Counted from the first letter of the stretch, positions 17,692-26,475 are shown. The stretch is DNA of 63,402 nt from Mesorhizobium alhagi CCNWXJ12-2 (GCF_000236565.1 NZ_AHAM01000122.1:1-63402), one strand, 5' to 3'. Made by a program: numbers and translations. The notes: generated by a model not told the origin, from the letters alone.

Positions 17692-18186
17692 CTAGAGCGC
17701 GCGGTATCCCCTGTTGAAATAGATCAGCGGTTCGAGCGTATCGCCGATGCGCAGGCCTGTCACCTTGCCGAAAAGCACTCGGTGGGTGGCGTGGTCCTTG
17801 GTGTCGACCAGTTCGCAGTCGAAGACGGCGAGCGCGTCCATCAGCGCCGGCGCACCCGACGCGATCGTGTCCCACTGCGCCAGGGCGAAGCGCTCCTGCG
17901 GCGGCAGTCCGCTGAGGCCCGAAAACGCGACCGCCAGCGGCTGCTGGTCGGCGCGGAGGGTGTTCAGCGCGAAGTTGCCGTTTTTCAGGAATGCATCGTT
18001 CTTGGGATTTTCACGGTTGACGCACACCAGCACGGTCGGAGGCATGTCGGAAACCGAGCAGGTGGCGATCACCGTGGCGCCGCGCTTTCCGGCCGGGCCA
18101 TCGGTCGTTACCACATGCACTGCGCCGGCGAAGTTCGCCATCGCGTCGCGATAGGCCTGCGGCTCGATGTCGGTTTTCTTCAGCAC
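17692..18186 (-). CDS. Flavin reductase (DIM6/NTAB, RutF-like)
   Basis: 164 residues from GTG 18186. Typical short-chain flavin reductase: AYRDAMANFAGAVHVVTTDG, then GATVIATCSVSDMPPTVLVCVNRENPKN, and NFALNTLRADQQPLA. Reduces FMN or FAD with NAD(P)H for partner monooxygenases. A TTG at 18258 would extend it by 24 poorly conserved residues; the GTG matches the usual family start. It lies between the quinol-monooxygenase-like gene (18263-18601) and coxD, on the same strand, so it may share the SoxR-like promoter. Confidence 0.85.
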   Translation of the reverse strand: MLKKTDIEPQAYRDAMANFAGAVHVVTTDGPAGKRGATVIATCSVSDMPPTVLVCVNRENPKNDAFLKNGNFALNTLRADQQPLAVAFSGLSGLPPQERFALAQWDTIASGAPALMDALAVFDCELVDTKDHATHRVLFGKVTGLRIGDTLEPLIYFNRGYRAL

Positions 18187-18262
18187 CCGCGATTTCCCGT
18201 GATTTGCATTGCCCGCTATATATGGCCATGAAGCCCGCGCCACAAGCGAAGCCGGCAAGCCG

Positions 18263-18601
18263 CTAAATGTCCAGCCGCGTGTAGTTGGCGATGTCGGTCT
18301 TGACGCCTAGCCGCGAGAACATTTCCTGGCGATCGAAGCCGATATCCGCGTGCAGCTTCGCCACCGCTGCTGACACGGGGCCAATTGCATCCTGGCTGGA
18401 CCACTCGACGAAGGTTACGATGTTGAACTCGCCTGGGCCGGATTGCTGCTCGAGGATGAAATCGCGCACGAAGCCGTCCTGGCTGCGCAGCAAGGCATGG
18501 GTCGTCGCTACCCGGCCCAGGAATTCGTCTCGGCCGTGCTCCGGAACGACGAAGTTGTCGACGCGATAGAGCGGCTCGCGATTCGGCTTTTCTTCTACCA
18601 T
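18263..18601 (-). CDS. Antibiotic-biosynthesis-monooxygenase (ABM) domain protein, quinol monooxygenase-like
   Basis: 112 residues of the dimeric ferredoxin-like ABM fold: YRVDNFVVPEHGRDEFLGRV, LLRSQDGFVRDFIL and FNIVTFVEWSSQDA. Relatives oxidise quinols or other aromatics without cofactors, or detoxify redox-cycling compounds. AAAGGA stands before ATG 18601. About 45 bases further upstream is a promoter with SoxR-box spacing (18646-18676), which fits known SoxR control of ABM monooxygenases in pseudomonads (PA2274). Substrate unknown. Confidence 0.82.
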   Translation of the reverse strand: MVEEKPNREPLYRVDNFVVPEHGRDEFLGRVATTHALLRSQDGFVRDFILEQQSGPGEFNIVTFVEWSSQDAIGPVSAAVAKLHADIGFDRQEMFSRLGVKTDIANYTRLDI

Positions 18602-18645
18602 CTCATTTTCCTTTCCAATTCCGCTTTGCGCGGCATGAGAAAACG

Positions 18646-18676
18646 AGTCTGCAACCTCAACTATGGTTTAGGTCAA
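18646..18676 (-). promoter_or_regulatory. SoxR-type promoter upstream of the ABM monooxygenase
   Basis: On the minus strand, TTGACC (-35, 18671-18676) and CAGACT (-10, 18646-18651) are exactly 19 bases apart, the stretched spacing used by MerR-family activators. Between them lies CCTAAACCATAGTTGAGG, an 18-base dyad (18655-18672) matching the E. coli SoxR box CCTCAAGTTAACTTGAGG in length and in most arm positions. No soxR is in the window. Prediction from sequence only. Confidence 0.7.
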
Positions 18677-18783
18677 TAGCCGTTTCGTCTTTGATCTCGC
18701 GAGTTGCGCGGGAAGCGGCCACCCTTTACCAGTGGCGGCAATGCAGGCGGCCTGGAGCCGCCGGACGGAGGACGTCGAACGAC

Positions 18784-19851
18784 ATGCGACTTGGCACAAG
18801 CTGCCTGGCGGGGATAGCCGGCCTGTTGCTGGCCGCACAGGCGCAAGCCCAGGAATCTCGACTCGGCATCTCCGCGCCGCTCAGCGGCCCGTCAGCCATT
18901 CTCGGCGCCCAAGTCCTGGAAGGCGCATCCACGGCGGCCAATGCAGCAGAGCTGGAAGTCGCCGACGACGCCTGCACGGCCGAAGGCGGCGCAGGCGCCG
19001 CCCGCCAGTTCGTCGAGGCGAAGGTGCGGGTTGTCCTCGGATTCCTGTGCACGGAAGCGATCGAGGCGGCGCTGCCCATCCTGAAGCTGGCCGGCATTCC
19101 CGTCATAACTGTCGGCGTCAGGACCGACAGCCTGACGGATAGCCGTGAAAAGACCGGTTGGCCGGTTTTCCGGCTCGGGCCGCGTGCCGGCGACGAGAAC
19201 GCAGCCGCCGCCGCAATCATACCGAAACTCTGGCGCGACGAGCTTTTCGCCATCACCGACGACGGCACGATCTATGGCCGCGAGCTTGCGGAAAGTGTCC
19301 GCGCCGCCGCCGAACAGGCCGCGCTCAAGCCGGTTTTCACCGACAATTTCCGGCCGCAAATGGACAACCAGGTCGGCCTGATCGGGCGTCTTCGCAGGGC
19401 CGGCGCGACGCACGTCTTCGTCGGCGGCGATCGTGACGACATAGCGATCATGACCCGCGACGCGGCGGTCACGGGCGGCGGCATGATCTTCGCCGGCGGC
19501 GAAGCGTTGCGAGCAGCGCCCGGCGAAGTGCCGCTTGCCGAAGGCACGCTGATGATAGGCCTGCCGGAATGGTCCGAAATCGCCGGCAAGGACGCGCTAG
19601 CAGCCCTCAGGGAGCGCCAGACCGCCCCCGACGGTTATGTCCTTCCTGCATTCGCGGCGGTCGAAATCGCTCGCGCCGCGCTTGAAGATGCGGATGCTGC
19701 CGGCAAGCCTTTGCTGGACATCCTGGCGGAGCAGGAATTCAAGACGGCGATCGGGCCCATTCGCTTCGACGCCAAGGGCGACCTCGCCGACAATCCCTAT
19801 CGCGCCTTCCGCTATGACGGCGAGCGCTTCGTTCCGATGGAGAGCTACTGA
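18784..19851 (+). CDS. Type I periplasmic binding protein (ABC transporter, branched-chain-amino-acid type)
   Basis: 355 residues with a signal peptide (cleavage near AQAQA-QES). Leu/Ile/Val-binding-protein-like fold: SRLGISAPLSGPSAILGAQ, VVLGFLCTEAIEAALPIL, then ELFAITDDGTIYGRELAESV and THVFVGGDRDDIAIM. Binds an unknown small ligand in the periplasm. No permease or ATPase genes adjoin it; instead its TGA overlaps the start of a P1-family peptidase (TGATG). GGAGGA stands ~11 bases before ATG 18784. Confidence 0.87.
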   Translation: MRLGTSCLAGIAGLLLAAQAQAQESRLGISAPLSGPSAILGAQVLEGASTAANAAELEVADDACTAEGGAGAARQFVEAKVRVVLGFLCTEAIEAALPILKLAGIPVITVGVRTDSLTDSREKTGWPVFRLGPRAGDENAAAAAIIPKLWRDELFAITDDGTIYGRELAESVRAAAEQAALKPVFTDNFRPQMDNQVGLIGRLRRAGATHVFVGGDRDDIAIMTRDAAVTGGGMIFAGGEALRAAPGEVPLAEGTLMIGLPEWSEIAGKDALAALRERQTAPDGYVLPAFAAVEIARAALEDADAAGKPLLDILAEQEFKTAIGPIRFDAKGDLADNPYRAFRYDGERFVPMESY

Positions 19852-20855
19852 TGTTCCGCCATGGGCCGCGCAACCTGATCACCGATGTCGACGGCCTGCT
19901 GGTTGGCAATGCCGACGATCAGCGCCTGAAATCGGGCGTCACGGTCGTAGTCTGCGAGGAGCCGGCGATTGCCAGCTACCAGATACTTGGCGGCGCACCG
20001 GGCACGCGAGAGACCGATCTGCTTGAGCCGCACAATTCCGTTCAGGCAATCAACGCGGTGGTTCTCTCCGGTGGCTCCGCCTTCGGGCTCGACGCCGCGT
20101 CGGGCGTGCAGGCGGCGTTGCGCGAGCAGGGAATCGGCTTCAAGGTGGGCGGGTATCGCGTTCCGATCGTGCCCAGCGCTATCCTGTTCGACCTTCGCAA
20201 CGGCGGCGGCAAGGACTGGGGCCGCTATCCGCCCTATCGCGAACTCGGCCACGATGCCGTGCAGGCGGTAGGCCGCGATTTTTCGATCGGCACCGCCGGC
20301 GCCGGAACCGGAGCGCTGTCGGCCGGCCTGAAGGGCGGCCTCGGCTCGGCTTCGGTCGTGCTCGACAACGGCATCACCATCGGGGCGCTCGCGGCGGTCA
20401 ATCCGATTGGCTCGGTGACGGTGGGGCGCAGCCGCCATTTCTGGGCCGCCCCTTTCGAGATCGGCAACGAGTTCGGCGGCCTCGGCTATCCCTCGCCAAT
20501 GCCCGACAACGCCAGGAAAGTCCTGCTGAAAATTCGCGACAGGAACGCGACCGGAAACACCACCATCGCTGTCATCGCAACGGACGCGGTACTGACCAAG
20601 GCCGACGCCAAGCGTCTTGCCATCGCCGCGCATGACGGCTTCGTGCGTGCGATCTGGCCGACGCACACGCCGGCGGACGGCGATCTCGTCTTCGCGCTGG
20701 CGACCGGGCGCAGCGGCAAGACGGTCGAACTGGACGACGCGATCGACCTTTATGCCGCCGCCGGCGCGACAATGGCGCGCGCCATAGCACGCGGCGTCCA
20801 TGCTGCAACGGCCGCCGACGGCGATCTGTTTCCGGTATGGTCCTCTCGCCCCTGA
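19851..20855 (+). CDS. P1-family (DmpA/NylC-like) autoprocessing peptidase
   Basis: 334 residues of the DmpA/BapA/NylC N-terminal-nucleophile superfamily. VLSGGSAFGLDAASGVQAAL and GTAGAGTGALSAGLKGGLGSASVVLDNG mark the fold; self-cleavage in this family creates alpha and beta subunits, with a Ser or Thr nucleophile, here probably in the GGLGSAS region. Members cleave beta-peptides, D-amino-acid amides or nylon oligomers. Translationally coupled to the preceding solute-binding protein (TGATG), which suggests a shared peptide-like ligand, though that is inference. Confidence 0.85.
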   Translation: MFRHGPRNLITDVDGLLVGNADDQRLKSGVTVVVCEEPAIASYQILGGAPGTRETDLLEPHNSVQAINAVVLSGGSAFGLDAASGVQAALREQGIGFKVGGYRVPIVPSAILFDLRNGGGKDWGRYPPYRELGHDAVQAVGRDFSIGTAGAGTGALSAGLKGGLGSASVVLDNGITIGALAAVNPIGSVTVGRSRHFWAAPFEIGNEFGGLGYPSPMPDNARKVLLKIRDRNATGNTTIAVIATDAVLTKADAKRLAIAAHDGFVRAIWPTHTPADGDLVFALATGRSGKTVELDDAIDLYAAAGATMARAIARGVHAATAADGDLFPVWSSRP

Positions 20856-20873
20856 GCCGGGGCTACTGGGCTG

Positions 20874-21113
20874 TTATTCCTCTTCGAAGGTGACGGCGAC
20901 GTTGGAATTGGCCGACAGCCGCACCTTGTCGCCTTCCACCTCGGCGATGAGGCTGGCCGGTATGAAGTGGTGATGCCCCTTGTGGGAGCCCTCGCCGCTG
21001 TCCTTGCGGGTCAGCTTGATGCGCTGGCCTTCGACCTTGTCCACCGTGCCGATATGCACGCCGTCGGCGCCGATCACTTCCATATGCTCGCGAATGCCGC
21101 TCATGTCGGCCAT
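20874..21113 (-). CDS. DUF2171 domain protein
   Basis: 79 residues of the DUF2171 family: HMEVIGADGVHIGTVDKVEG, then RIKLTRKDS and HHHFIPASLIAEVEGDKVRL. This resembles a PRC-barrel-like small beta fold. Function unknown; usually cytosolic. GGAGG stands just before ATG 21113. Convergent with the P1 peptidase gene, separated by 18 bases. Confidence 0.85.
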   Translation of the reverse strand: MADMSGIREHMEVIGADGVHIGTVDKVEGQRIKLTRKDSGEGSHKGHHHFIPASLIAEVEGDKVRLSANSNVAVTFEEE

Positions 21114-21243
21114 TGTCTGCCTCCTTGCTTCTGACCTGACGCCCTAACGGTCGGCGGCAGAATTGGATGCATCGCGTTCGTGAACGCGAAATTAGGGTTC
21201 GCGCGCGATATTCAGGCGAGCTCGATGGCTCCACGGAGAAACC

Positions 21244-21960
21244 ATGCGAACCGCCCTTGCCCTGCTTATCCTTCTGGCGGTCGCGCCGGCTTCGCTCGCG
21301 GGCGACGTCGCCGAACTCGAAATACTGGGCTTCAGCGATGACGGCTCGGTTTTCGCCTTCGAGGAATACGGCGCGTTTGACGGCTCCGGCTTCCCCTATT
21401 CCAACCGCTACTACATCGATGTCGACAGCGATAAGTTCCTGCCGGCAACGCCGATCCGGGTGCGTCTCGAAGACGAGAACGCCATGATCGAGGAAGCGCG
21501 GCGGCAATCGGGCGAGCGCGGCGAAAAGATCGTCGGCCAGTCGGTGCTGGCCGCCAACCGGGGCTTCACCGCCGGGTCTAATGCCGTGACCGAACTGTCC
21601 GCCGATCCCCACCGGATGCTGGTCAATCCGCGGCCGATCTTCTATCCGGTCGACAAGCCTCTCGAGTTCCGGCTGGAGGAAATCCCGCTCAACAACACCG
21701 AGCGGTGCGAGAACCACGGCGAGGTCAATGGCTTCCGCCTCCTGCGCATAGACGCGTCGAAAGGCGGCCAGACGCAGGTTCTGCACGAGGACAAGTCGAT
21801 CCCGCAGAGCCGCGGCTGCCCCTACGGCTACGGCATAGGCGCAGTGCAGACTTTCTACCACGACGGCGGCCAGTCCGCCTATGCGGTGCTCATTTCGGTA
21901 CGCACATACGGCTTTGAGGGCCCGGATTTCCGCTGGATCGCGGTCCCGGGGCGGTGGTGA
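21244..21960 (+). CDS. DUF2259 family exported protein
   Basis: 238 residues with a signal peptide (APASLA-GD). The core matches DUF2259: ELEILGFSDDGSVFAFEEYG, SNRYYIDVDSDKFLPATPIRV and RGCPYGYGIGAVQTF. Proteins of this family are predicted periplasmic and of unknown function, common in rhizobia. GGAGAAA precedes ATG 21244; its stop overlaps the next gene's start. Confidence 0.85.
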   Translation: MRTALALLILLAVAPASLAGDVAELEILGFSDDGSVFAFEEYGAFDGSGFPYSNRYYIDVDSDKFLPATPIRVRLEDENAMIEEARRQSGERGEKIVGQSVLAANRGFTAGSNAVTELSADPHRMLVNPRPIFYPVDKPLEFRLEEIPLNNTERCENHGEVNGFRLLRIDASKGGQTQVLHEDKSIPQSRGCPYGYGIGAVQTFYHDGGQSAYAVLISVRTYGFEGPDFRWIAVPGRW

Positions 21961-22496
21961 TCTTGCCGGTCGACAGCGCCGCTCACGGTCGCCCCGGTAG
22001 CGGCGCGTTTCCGGCGCGGCTGCGCCGCGCCGCGCCTTCTGTCGGCACAGCTCTCGCCGGGGCGGTGCTGTGGGGGTCTGCGATGGGCGCTAGCGCCTAC
22101 GCCAACCTTTTCCTGGACGCTTGGGAGACCCCGGCCAAGCTGCAATTCGTGGCGGTACTGTTTGTAGCCGGTGGCGCGCTTGCCTTCCCTTTGGGGCTGT
22201 TTCTCGCCCGGCTCCTGTCCGAACGGCGGCGCGCCGAAGCGTCTTTTGCCGCTGGGTTCATTTCCTTCGCCGCCGCCACCGTGGCGGTGACGGCCCTCCT
22301 CTACGCTATCCAGTACCGTTCCTACTATTCGGCGTGGCACGCGGAGGCTTTCTCCATCACGTGGGCGTTCCAGTTGGTTTTCACGACGCTGGCCGCGCTC
22401 TATCAGTTTTTGGTGCTCGGCGTCCGGCTGTTCTTCCCGTTCGGCTTTTTGGCGCTGTTTGCCGCCGCATTATGGTTTGCGCGCAGTCCACGTTGA
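21957..22496 (+). CDS. Small integral membrane protein, unknown function
   Basis: 179 residues with four probable membrane helices (about residues 30-50, 65-85, 98-118, and 130-175 with two spans possibly merged). No recognised catalytic motif. Starts at GTG 21957 sharing GTGA with the DUF2259 stop; GTG 21954 is equally possible. Translational coupling to the DUF2259 gene suggests they act together, but nothing in the sequence gives a role. Confidence 0.65.
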   Translation: MILPVDSAAHGRPGSGAFPARLRRAAPSVGTALAGAVLWGSAMGASAYANLFLDAWETPAKLQFVAVLFVAGGALAFPLGLFLARLLSERRRAEASFAAGFISFAAATVAVTALLYAIQYRSYYSAWHAEAFSITWAFQLVFTTLAALYQFLVLGVRLFFPFGFLALFAAALWFARSPR

Positions 22497-22557
22497 GCAT
22501 TTCCGCCGCCTCTGTTAGGACGCGGCAGGATTTGCCTCCAACAGAACTGGACCCGGG

Positions 22558-23865
22558 ATGATCCCTCGTTATTCGCGGCCGGAAATGGTCGCCATCTGGT
22601 CGCCGGAAACCCGCTTCCGCATCTGGTTCGAGATCGAGGCGCATGCCTGCGACGCGCTGGCCGAACTCGGCGTGATCCCGAAAGAGGCCGCCAGGACGAT
22701 ATGGGAAAAGGGCGGCGGCGCCAAATTCGACGTCGAGCGGATCGACGAGATCGAGCGCGTCACCAAGCACGACGTGATCGCATTCCTCACCCACCTCGCC
22801 GAATTCGTCGGCCCCGACTCGCGCTTCATCCATCAGGGCATGACCTCGTCGGACGTGCTCGACACCTGCTTCAGCGTGCAACTCGCCCGGGCGAGCGACA
22901 TACTGCTAGCCGATATCGACCAGCTTCTCGCCGCGCTGAAGCGCCGCGCCTTCGAACACAAGGACACCGTCACGATCGGCCGCAGCCACGGCATCCATGC
23001 CGAGCCTACGACGTTCGGCGTCAAGCTTGCCCTCGCCTACGCCGAGTTCTCGCGCTGCCGCGAGCGCCTTGTACATGCACGCGAGGAAATCGCCACCTGC
23101 GCGATCTCGGGCGCGGTCGGCACCTTCGCCAATATCGATCCGCGCGTTGAAGAGCATGTCGCGGCCAAGCTCGGCCTGAAGCCGGAACCCGTTTCGACGC
23201 AGGTCATACCGCGCGACCGGCACGCGATGTTCTTTGCCACGCTTGGCGTGGTCGCCTCCTCGATCGAGCGGCTGGCGACCGAAATCCGACATCTGCAGCG
23301 AACCGAGGTGCTGGAGGCGGAGGAGTATTTTTCGCCGGGCCAGAAGGGCTCGTCGGCAATGCCGCACAAGCGCAATCCGGTGCTGACCGAAAATCTGACC
23401 GGCCTCGCGCGCATGGTCCGCTCCTTCGCCATGCCGGCCATGGAGAACGTGGCGCTGTGGCATGAGCGCGACATTTCACATTCCTCCGTCGAGCGCATGA
23501 TCGGCCCCGACGCGACGATCACACTCGATTTCGCTTTGGCGCGGCTCACGGGCGTTATCGACAAGCTGGTCGTCTATCCCGAAAACATGCTGAAGAACCT
23601 GAACCGGTTCCGCGGCCTCGTCCACTCGCAGCGTGTGCTTCTGGCTCTGACCCAGGCCGGTGTCTCACGCGAGGACGCCTATCGCCTTGTGCAGCGAAAC
23701 GCCATGAAGGTCTGGGAACAGGGCGCTGATTTTCTTGATGAACTCCTGGCCGACAGCGAAGTGACGGCCGCCCTCCCGGAAAACGAGATTCGCGAAAAAT
23801 TCGATCTCGGCTACCACACCAGGCACGTCGACACGATCTTCCGGCGGGTGTTCGGCGAAGCCTGA
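22558..23865 (+). CDS. purB: Adenylosuccinate lyase
   Basis: 435 residues, normal length. Fumarase/aspartase superfamily signature SSAMPHKRNPVLTEN carries the catalytic loop; GQKGSSAMPHKR, QGMTSSDVLDTC and TIGRSHGIHAEPTTFG (with the catalytic His) are family hallmarks. Catalyses two steps of purine synthesis: release of fumarate from SAICAR and from adenylosuccinate. The rest of the window's purine genes (purC, purS, purQ, purL) start 3.2 kb downstream. Confidence 0.97.
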   Translation: MIPRYSRPEMVAIWSPETRFRIWFEIEAHACDALAELGVIPKEAARTIWEKGGGAKFDVERIDEIERVTKHDVIAFLTHLAEFVGPDSRFIHQGMTSSDVLDTCFSVQLARASDILLADIDQLLAALKRRAFEHKDTVTIGRSHGIHAEPTTFGVKLALAYAEFSRCRERLVHAREEIATCAISGAVGTFANIDPRVEEHVAAKLGLKPEPVSTQVIPRDRHAMFFATLGVVASSIERLATEIRHLQRTEVLEAEEYFSPGQKGSSAMPHKRNPVLTENLTGLARMVRSFAMPAMENVALWHERDISHSSVERMIGPDATITLDFALARLTGVIDKLVVYPENMLKNLNRFRGLVHSQRVLLALTQAGVSREDAYRLVQRNAMKVWEQGADFLDELLADSEVTAALPENEIREKFDLGYHTRHVDTIFRRVFGEA

Positions 23866-23923
23866 TTAAGGAACCGCCAATAACATCACGCGTTGTTGCC
23901 CGGTTCAACCAGGATGGGCGAGA

Positions 23924-24100
23924 ATGGCCAATCACGACACGACCACGACAAACGGGAAGGTGGTGTGGTTTGCGGCCGGAGCGCTGGCCGTGGCCGCGCT
24001 GGTGGCGCTGTTTCTCTATGCGGACGGCTATTTCGATCGCTCCGACAGCATCGAGTTGAGGATCGAGGCGCCCGAAAACGGAATCATCGAGGGCCAGTAG
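23924..24100 (+). CDS. 58-residue single-span membrane protein
   Basis: Short reading frame from ATG 23924: Thr/Asn-rich N-terminus (MANHDTTTTNGK), one hydrophobic helix (VVWFAAGALAVAALVALFLY) and an acidic tail (DSIELRIEAPENG). A single-pass inner-membrane microprotein with its C-terminus probably periplasmic. No ribosome binding site stronger than GGGCGAG is seen. Nothing in the sequence assigns a role; small proteins like this are common next to housekeeping genes in rhizobia. Confidence 0.6.
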   Translation: MANHDTTTTNGKVVWFAAGALAVAALVALFLYADGYFDRSDSIELRIEAPENGIIEGQ

Positions 24101-24125
24101 CAGATCCGAGGTCCACTCCCGACCA

Positions 24126-24938
24126 TCAGGCCTTGCCGGGCACGACACGGACAGCCGTTCCCCACGGATCCTGGACAGTTCTCTCGGACCGAGTTTCTGA
24201 CGAGCGCATTTCCACCCAGGAAAGCCCGGCGCGGCCTGGATCGCGCATCCCCGCACCGGCGCTCTGCCAGCGATTCGCGCCGATATGGTGGTGGTAGCCG
24301 CCCGAGGACAGGAAGACGGCGTCGGTGCCGTATCTGGCAACGGTGTCGAATCCGAATTCTTCGCGCCACCAATCTTCCGCAACGACCGGATCGCCGACGC
24401 GCAGATGGACGTGGCCGACGACGCTGTTTTCAGGCGCACCCCGCCAACCGGCATCTCCCGCCGGCATCGCGGCGATCAGCCCGTCGATATCGAGCCTCTG
24501 GGTCGCCATCTCGACGGACGAGCCGTTCCACAGCCATGTGTCGCGCGGCCGGTCGGCATAGATTTCGATGCCGTTGCCTTCCGGATCGTTGAGATACAGC
24601 GCCTCGCTGACAAGATGGTCCGAAGCGCCGCTCACCGGAATGCGCTTTTCGATCGCATGCTTCACCCAGCGGGCGAGATCGGTGCGGGTCGGCAGCAGGA
24701 AGGCTGTGTGGAAAAGGCCGGCGCTGCGCGGATCGTCGGGCTTGGCGGCTGGTTCGGCCTCGATCTCCAGCAGCGGCTTGCCGCCGGCGCCGAGACTGAT
24801 CGTTTCGCCGCCTCGTGACAGTTCCTCGAGGCCAACGACATCGCGATAGAATTTTGCAAGCGCCTCGGCGTCACGCGCCTTCAGGCCGACGCGGGCCACG
24901 CTGACCGGCGTTGTCGCGGCAAACGGCATTTCTGACAT
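24126..24938 (-). CDS. VOC-family (CatE-like) glyoxalase/dioxygenase superfamily protein
   Basis: 270 residues with two vicinal-oxygen-chelate modules: residues ~10-130 (VARVGLKARDAEALAKFYRDVVGLEEL, HTAFLLPTRTDLARW, YLNDPEGNGIEIYAD) and ~160-265 (VVGHVHLRVGDPVVAEDWWREEFGFD, HHHIGANRWQS). Metal ligands fit the His and Glu of these motifs. CatE-like proteins are annotated catechol-2,3-dioxygenase, but most are untested. Start ATG 24938 has GGAG 7 bases upstream. Confidence 0.85.
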   Translation of the reverse strand: MSEMPFAATTPVSVARVGLKARDAEALAKFYRDVVGLEELSRGGETISLGAGGKPLLEIEAEPAAKPDDPRSAGLFHTAFLLPTRTDLARWVKHAIEKRIPVSGASDHLVSEALYLNDPEGNGIEIYADRPRDTWLWNGSSVEMATQRLDIDGLIAAMPAGDAGWRGAPENSVVGHVHLRVGDPVVAEDWWREEFGFDTVARYGTDAVFLSSGGYHHHIGANRWQSAGAGMRDPGRAGLSWVEMRSSETRSERTVQDPWGTAVRVVPGKA

Positions 24939-25103
24939 ATCGGGCTCCTGTAGCCTCCGGAAAATCGAACTTGCCGTGAACATCGGCGTGCGCGCAGCTT
25001 TGCGCAAGCACTTCGGGAGCGAACACGCTGTTCATCATAGTGCTGCATTCGAGAGCATCCGCAAAGGTTGCGCGACCGGCGCTGCGTGGCTACATGGCGC
25101 GCC

Positions 25104-25652
25104 ATGAAGGTCAAGGACGCAGATATACTCATCGTGCCCGGCTACACCAATTCGGGGCCGGAACACTGGCAAAGCCGCTGGCAGGCCAGGCTGTCGACCG
25201 CAAGACGCGTCGAGCAGGCGGAGTGGTCGAAGCCGGTTCGCGAGGATTGGACGGCCGAGGTCGCCAAGGCAGTCAACGAGGCCGAGAAGCCGGTGGTCTT
25301 CATCGCCCATTCGCTCGGCGTCTCCACCGTCGTCCAGGCCATACCGCAGTTCAGGAAGCCCATCGCCGGCGCGTTTTTCGTGGCGCCGCCGGATGTCGCC
25401 AATCCGTCCATCAGGCCGAGGCATCTGATGACCTTCGGCCCCTACCCGCGCGAGCCGCTGCCTTTTCCCTCTATCGTGGTTTCGAGCAGCAACGACCCGT
25501 TCTGCCCGATCGACGTCGCCGAGGATATCGCCGCCGCCTGGGGCTCGTTGTTCATCCATGCGGGCGATGCCGAGCACATCAATGCCGAAGCGGGCTACGG
25601 CCCGTGGCCCGAGGGCACGATGGCCTTCGCGAACTTCCTGACGAAGCTTTAG
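25104..25652 (+). CDS. RBBP9/YdeN-type serine hydrolase
   Basis: 182 residues of the RBBP9/YdeN alpha/beta hydrolase family: ILIVPGYTNSGPEHWQSRW at the N-terminus, nucleophile Ser in IAHSLGVSTV, acid Asp in SSNDPFCP, and His in AGDAEHIN. Small cytosolic hydrolases of unknown substrate. ATG 25104 gives the family's usual N-terminus. Its TAG overlaps the stop of the convergent aldolase gene by 3 bases. Confidence 0.88.
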   Translation: MKVKDADILIVPGYTNSGPEHWQSRWQARLSTARRVEQAEWSKPVREDWTAEVAKAVNEAEKPVVFIAHSLGVSTVVQAIPQFRKPIAGAFFVAPPDVANPSIRPRHLMTFGPYPREPLPFPSIVVSSSNDPFCPIDVAEDIAAAWGSLFIHAGDAEHINAEAGYGPWPEGTMAFANFLTKL

Positions 25653-26419
25653 CCCATCGATCCGCGGGCGGCCTTCAGCAGCGTCTCGGCGCCCAGCGCG
25701 ATGTATCTCGGCTCCCCGCCAAGGGCCATTAATCGGTAACCCATCGAGACGAAGCGGCCAACCATGTTCGGGTCGACGACATAGATCGCGGCGTGCTTGC
25801 CGGCGTCCCTGGCGCGACGCGCGATCGAGGCTATCGTCTCCATCATGTCCTCGAGCGTTCCATCCACGGTCGAGCCATTGCTCCAGGCGATCGAGAAATC
25901 GGCGGGGCCGACGAATATGCCGTCTATGCCGGGCGTGTCGAGAATGCCGTCGAGCGCATCGAGCGCGGCGCGAGTCTCGATCATAGCGAAGGAGACGGTG
26001 CGCGCATTCATGTCGGCCAACCAGGCATTAAAATTACTGCCCTTCTGCCGGGGAAAGGCGTAGGTCGGACCCCAGGAACGCTCTCCGACCGGCGGATATT
26101 TCATCGCCGCGGCAAACTGCCGGGCGTCCGCGACCGAATTGACCATCGGAGCGATCACCGCTTCGGCGCCGAAATCAAGCGCGCGGCTCGCCATGTCGAA
26201 GCGGCCGACCGGAATGCGGACCACCGGGTGCTTCTTGGCGTGCATGACCGGCAATATGCTGCGAACCACGCTGTCCTCGTGGTGCCCGCCATGCTGCATA
26301 TCGAGTGTGACGGCATCGAACGCCTGTGCGGCGACGATTTCGACGGTCAGCGCGTCCGGTACGCCCGACCAGGCTGTGAACAAGGTTTCGCCGGCTTCCA
26401 GTCGCGTTGCCAATTGCAT
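25649..26419 (-). CDS. HpcH/HpaI-family aldolase
   Basis: 256 residues of the HpcH/HpaI (2-oxo-3-deoxy acid class II aldolase) family: AWSGVPDALTVEIVAAQAFDAVTLDMQHG, PVVRIP, SFAMIETRAALDALD (metal-binding Glu) and GIFVGPADFSIAWS. Cleaves 4-hydroxy-2-oxo acids to pyruvate and an aldehyde, with a divalent metal; the specific substrate is not clear. ATG 26419 follows GAGGAAAG. Convergent and overlapping with the hydrolase gene before it. Confidence 0.87.
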   Translation of the reverse strand: MQLATRLEAGETLFTAWSGVPDALTVEIVAAQAFDAVTLDMQHGGHHEDSVVRSILPVMHAKKHPVVRIPVGRFDMASRALDFGAEAVIAPMVNSVADARQFAAAMKYPPVGERSWGPTYAFPRQKGSNFNAWLADMNARTVSFAMIETRAALDALDGILDTPGIDGIFVGPADFSIAWSNGSTVDGTLEDMMETIASIARRARDAGKHAAIYVVDPNMVGRFVSMGYRLMALGGEPRYIALGAETLLKAARGSMG

Positions 26420-26475
26420 GTGGAGCTTTCCTCGATCGGGGATCGCATCTTCACCCGGAAACGTCCGTGAACGCA

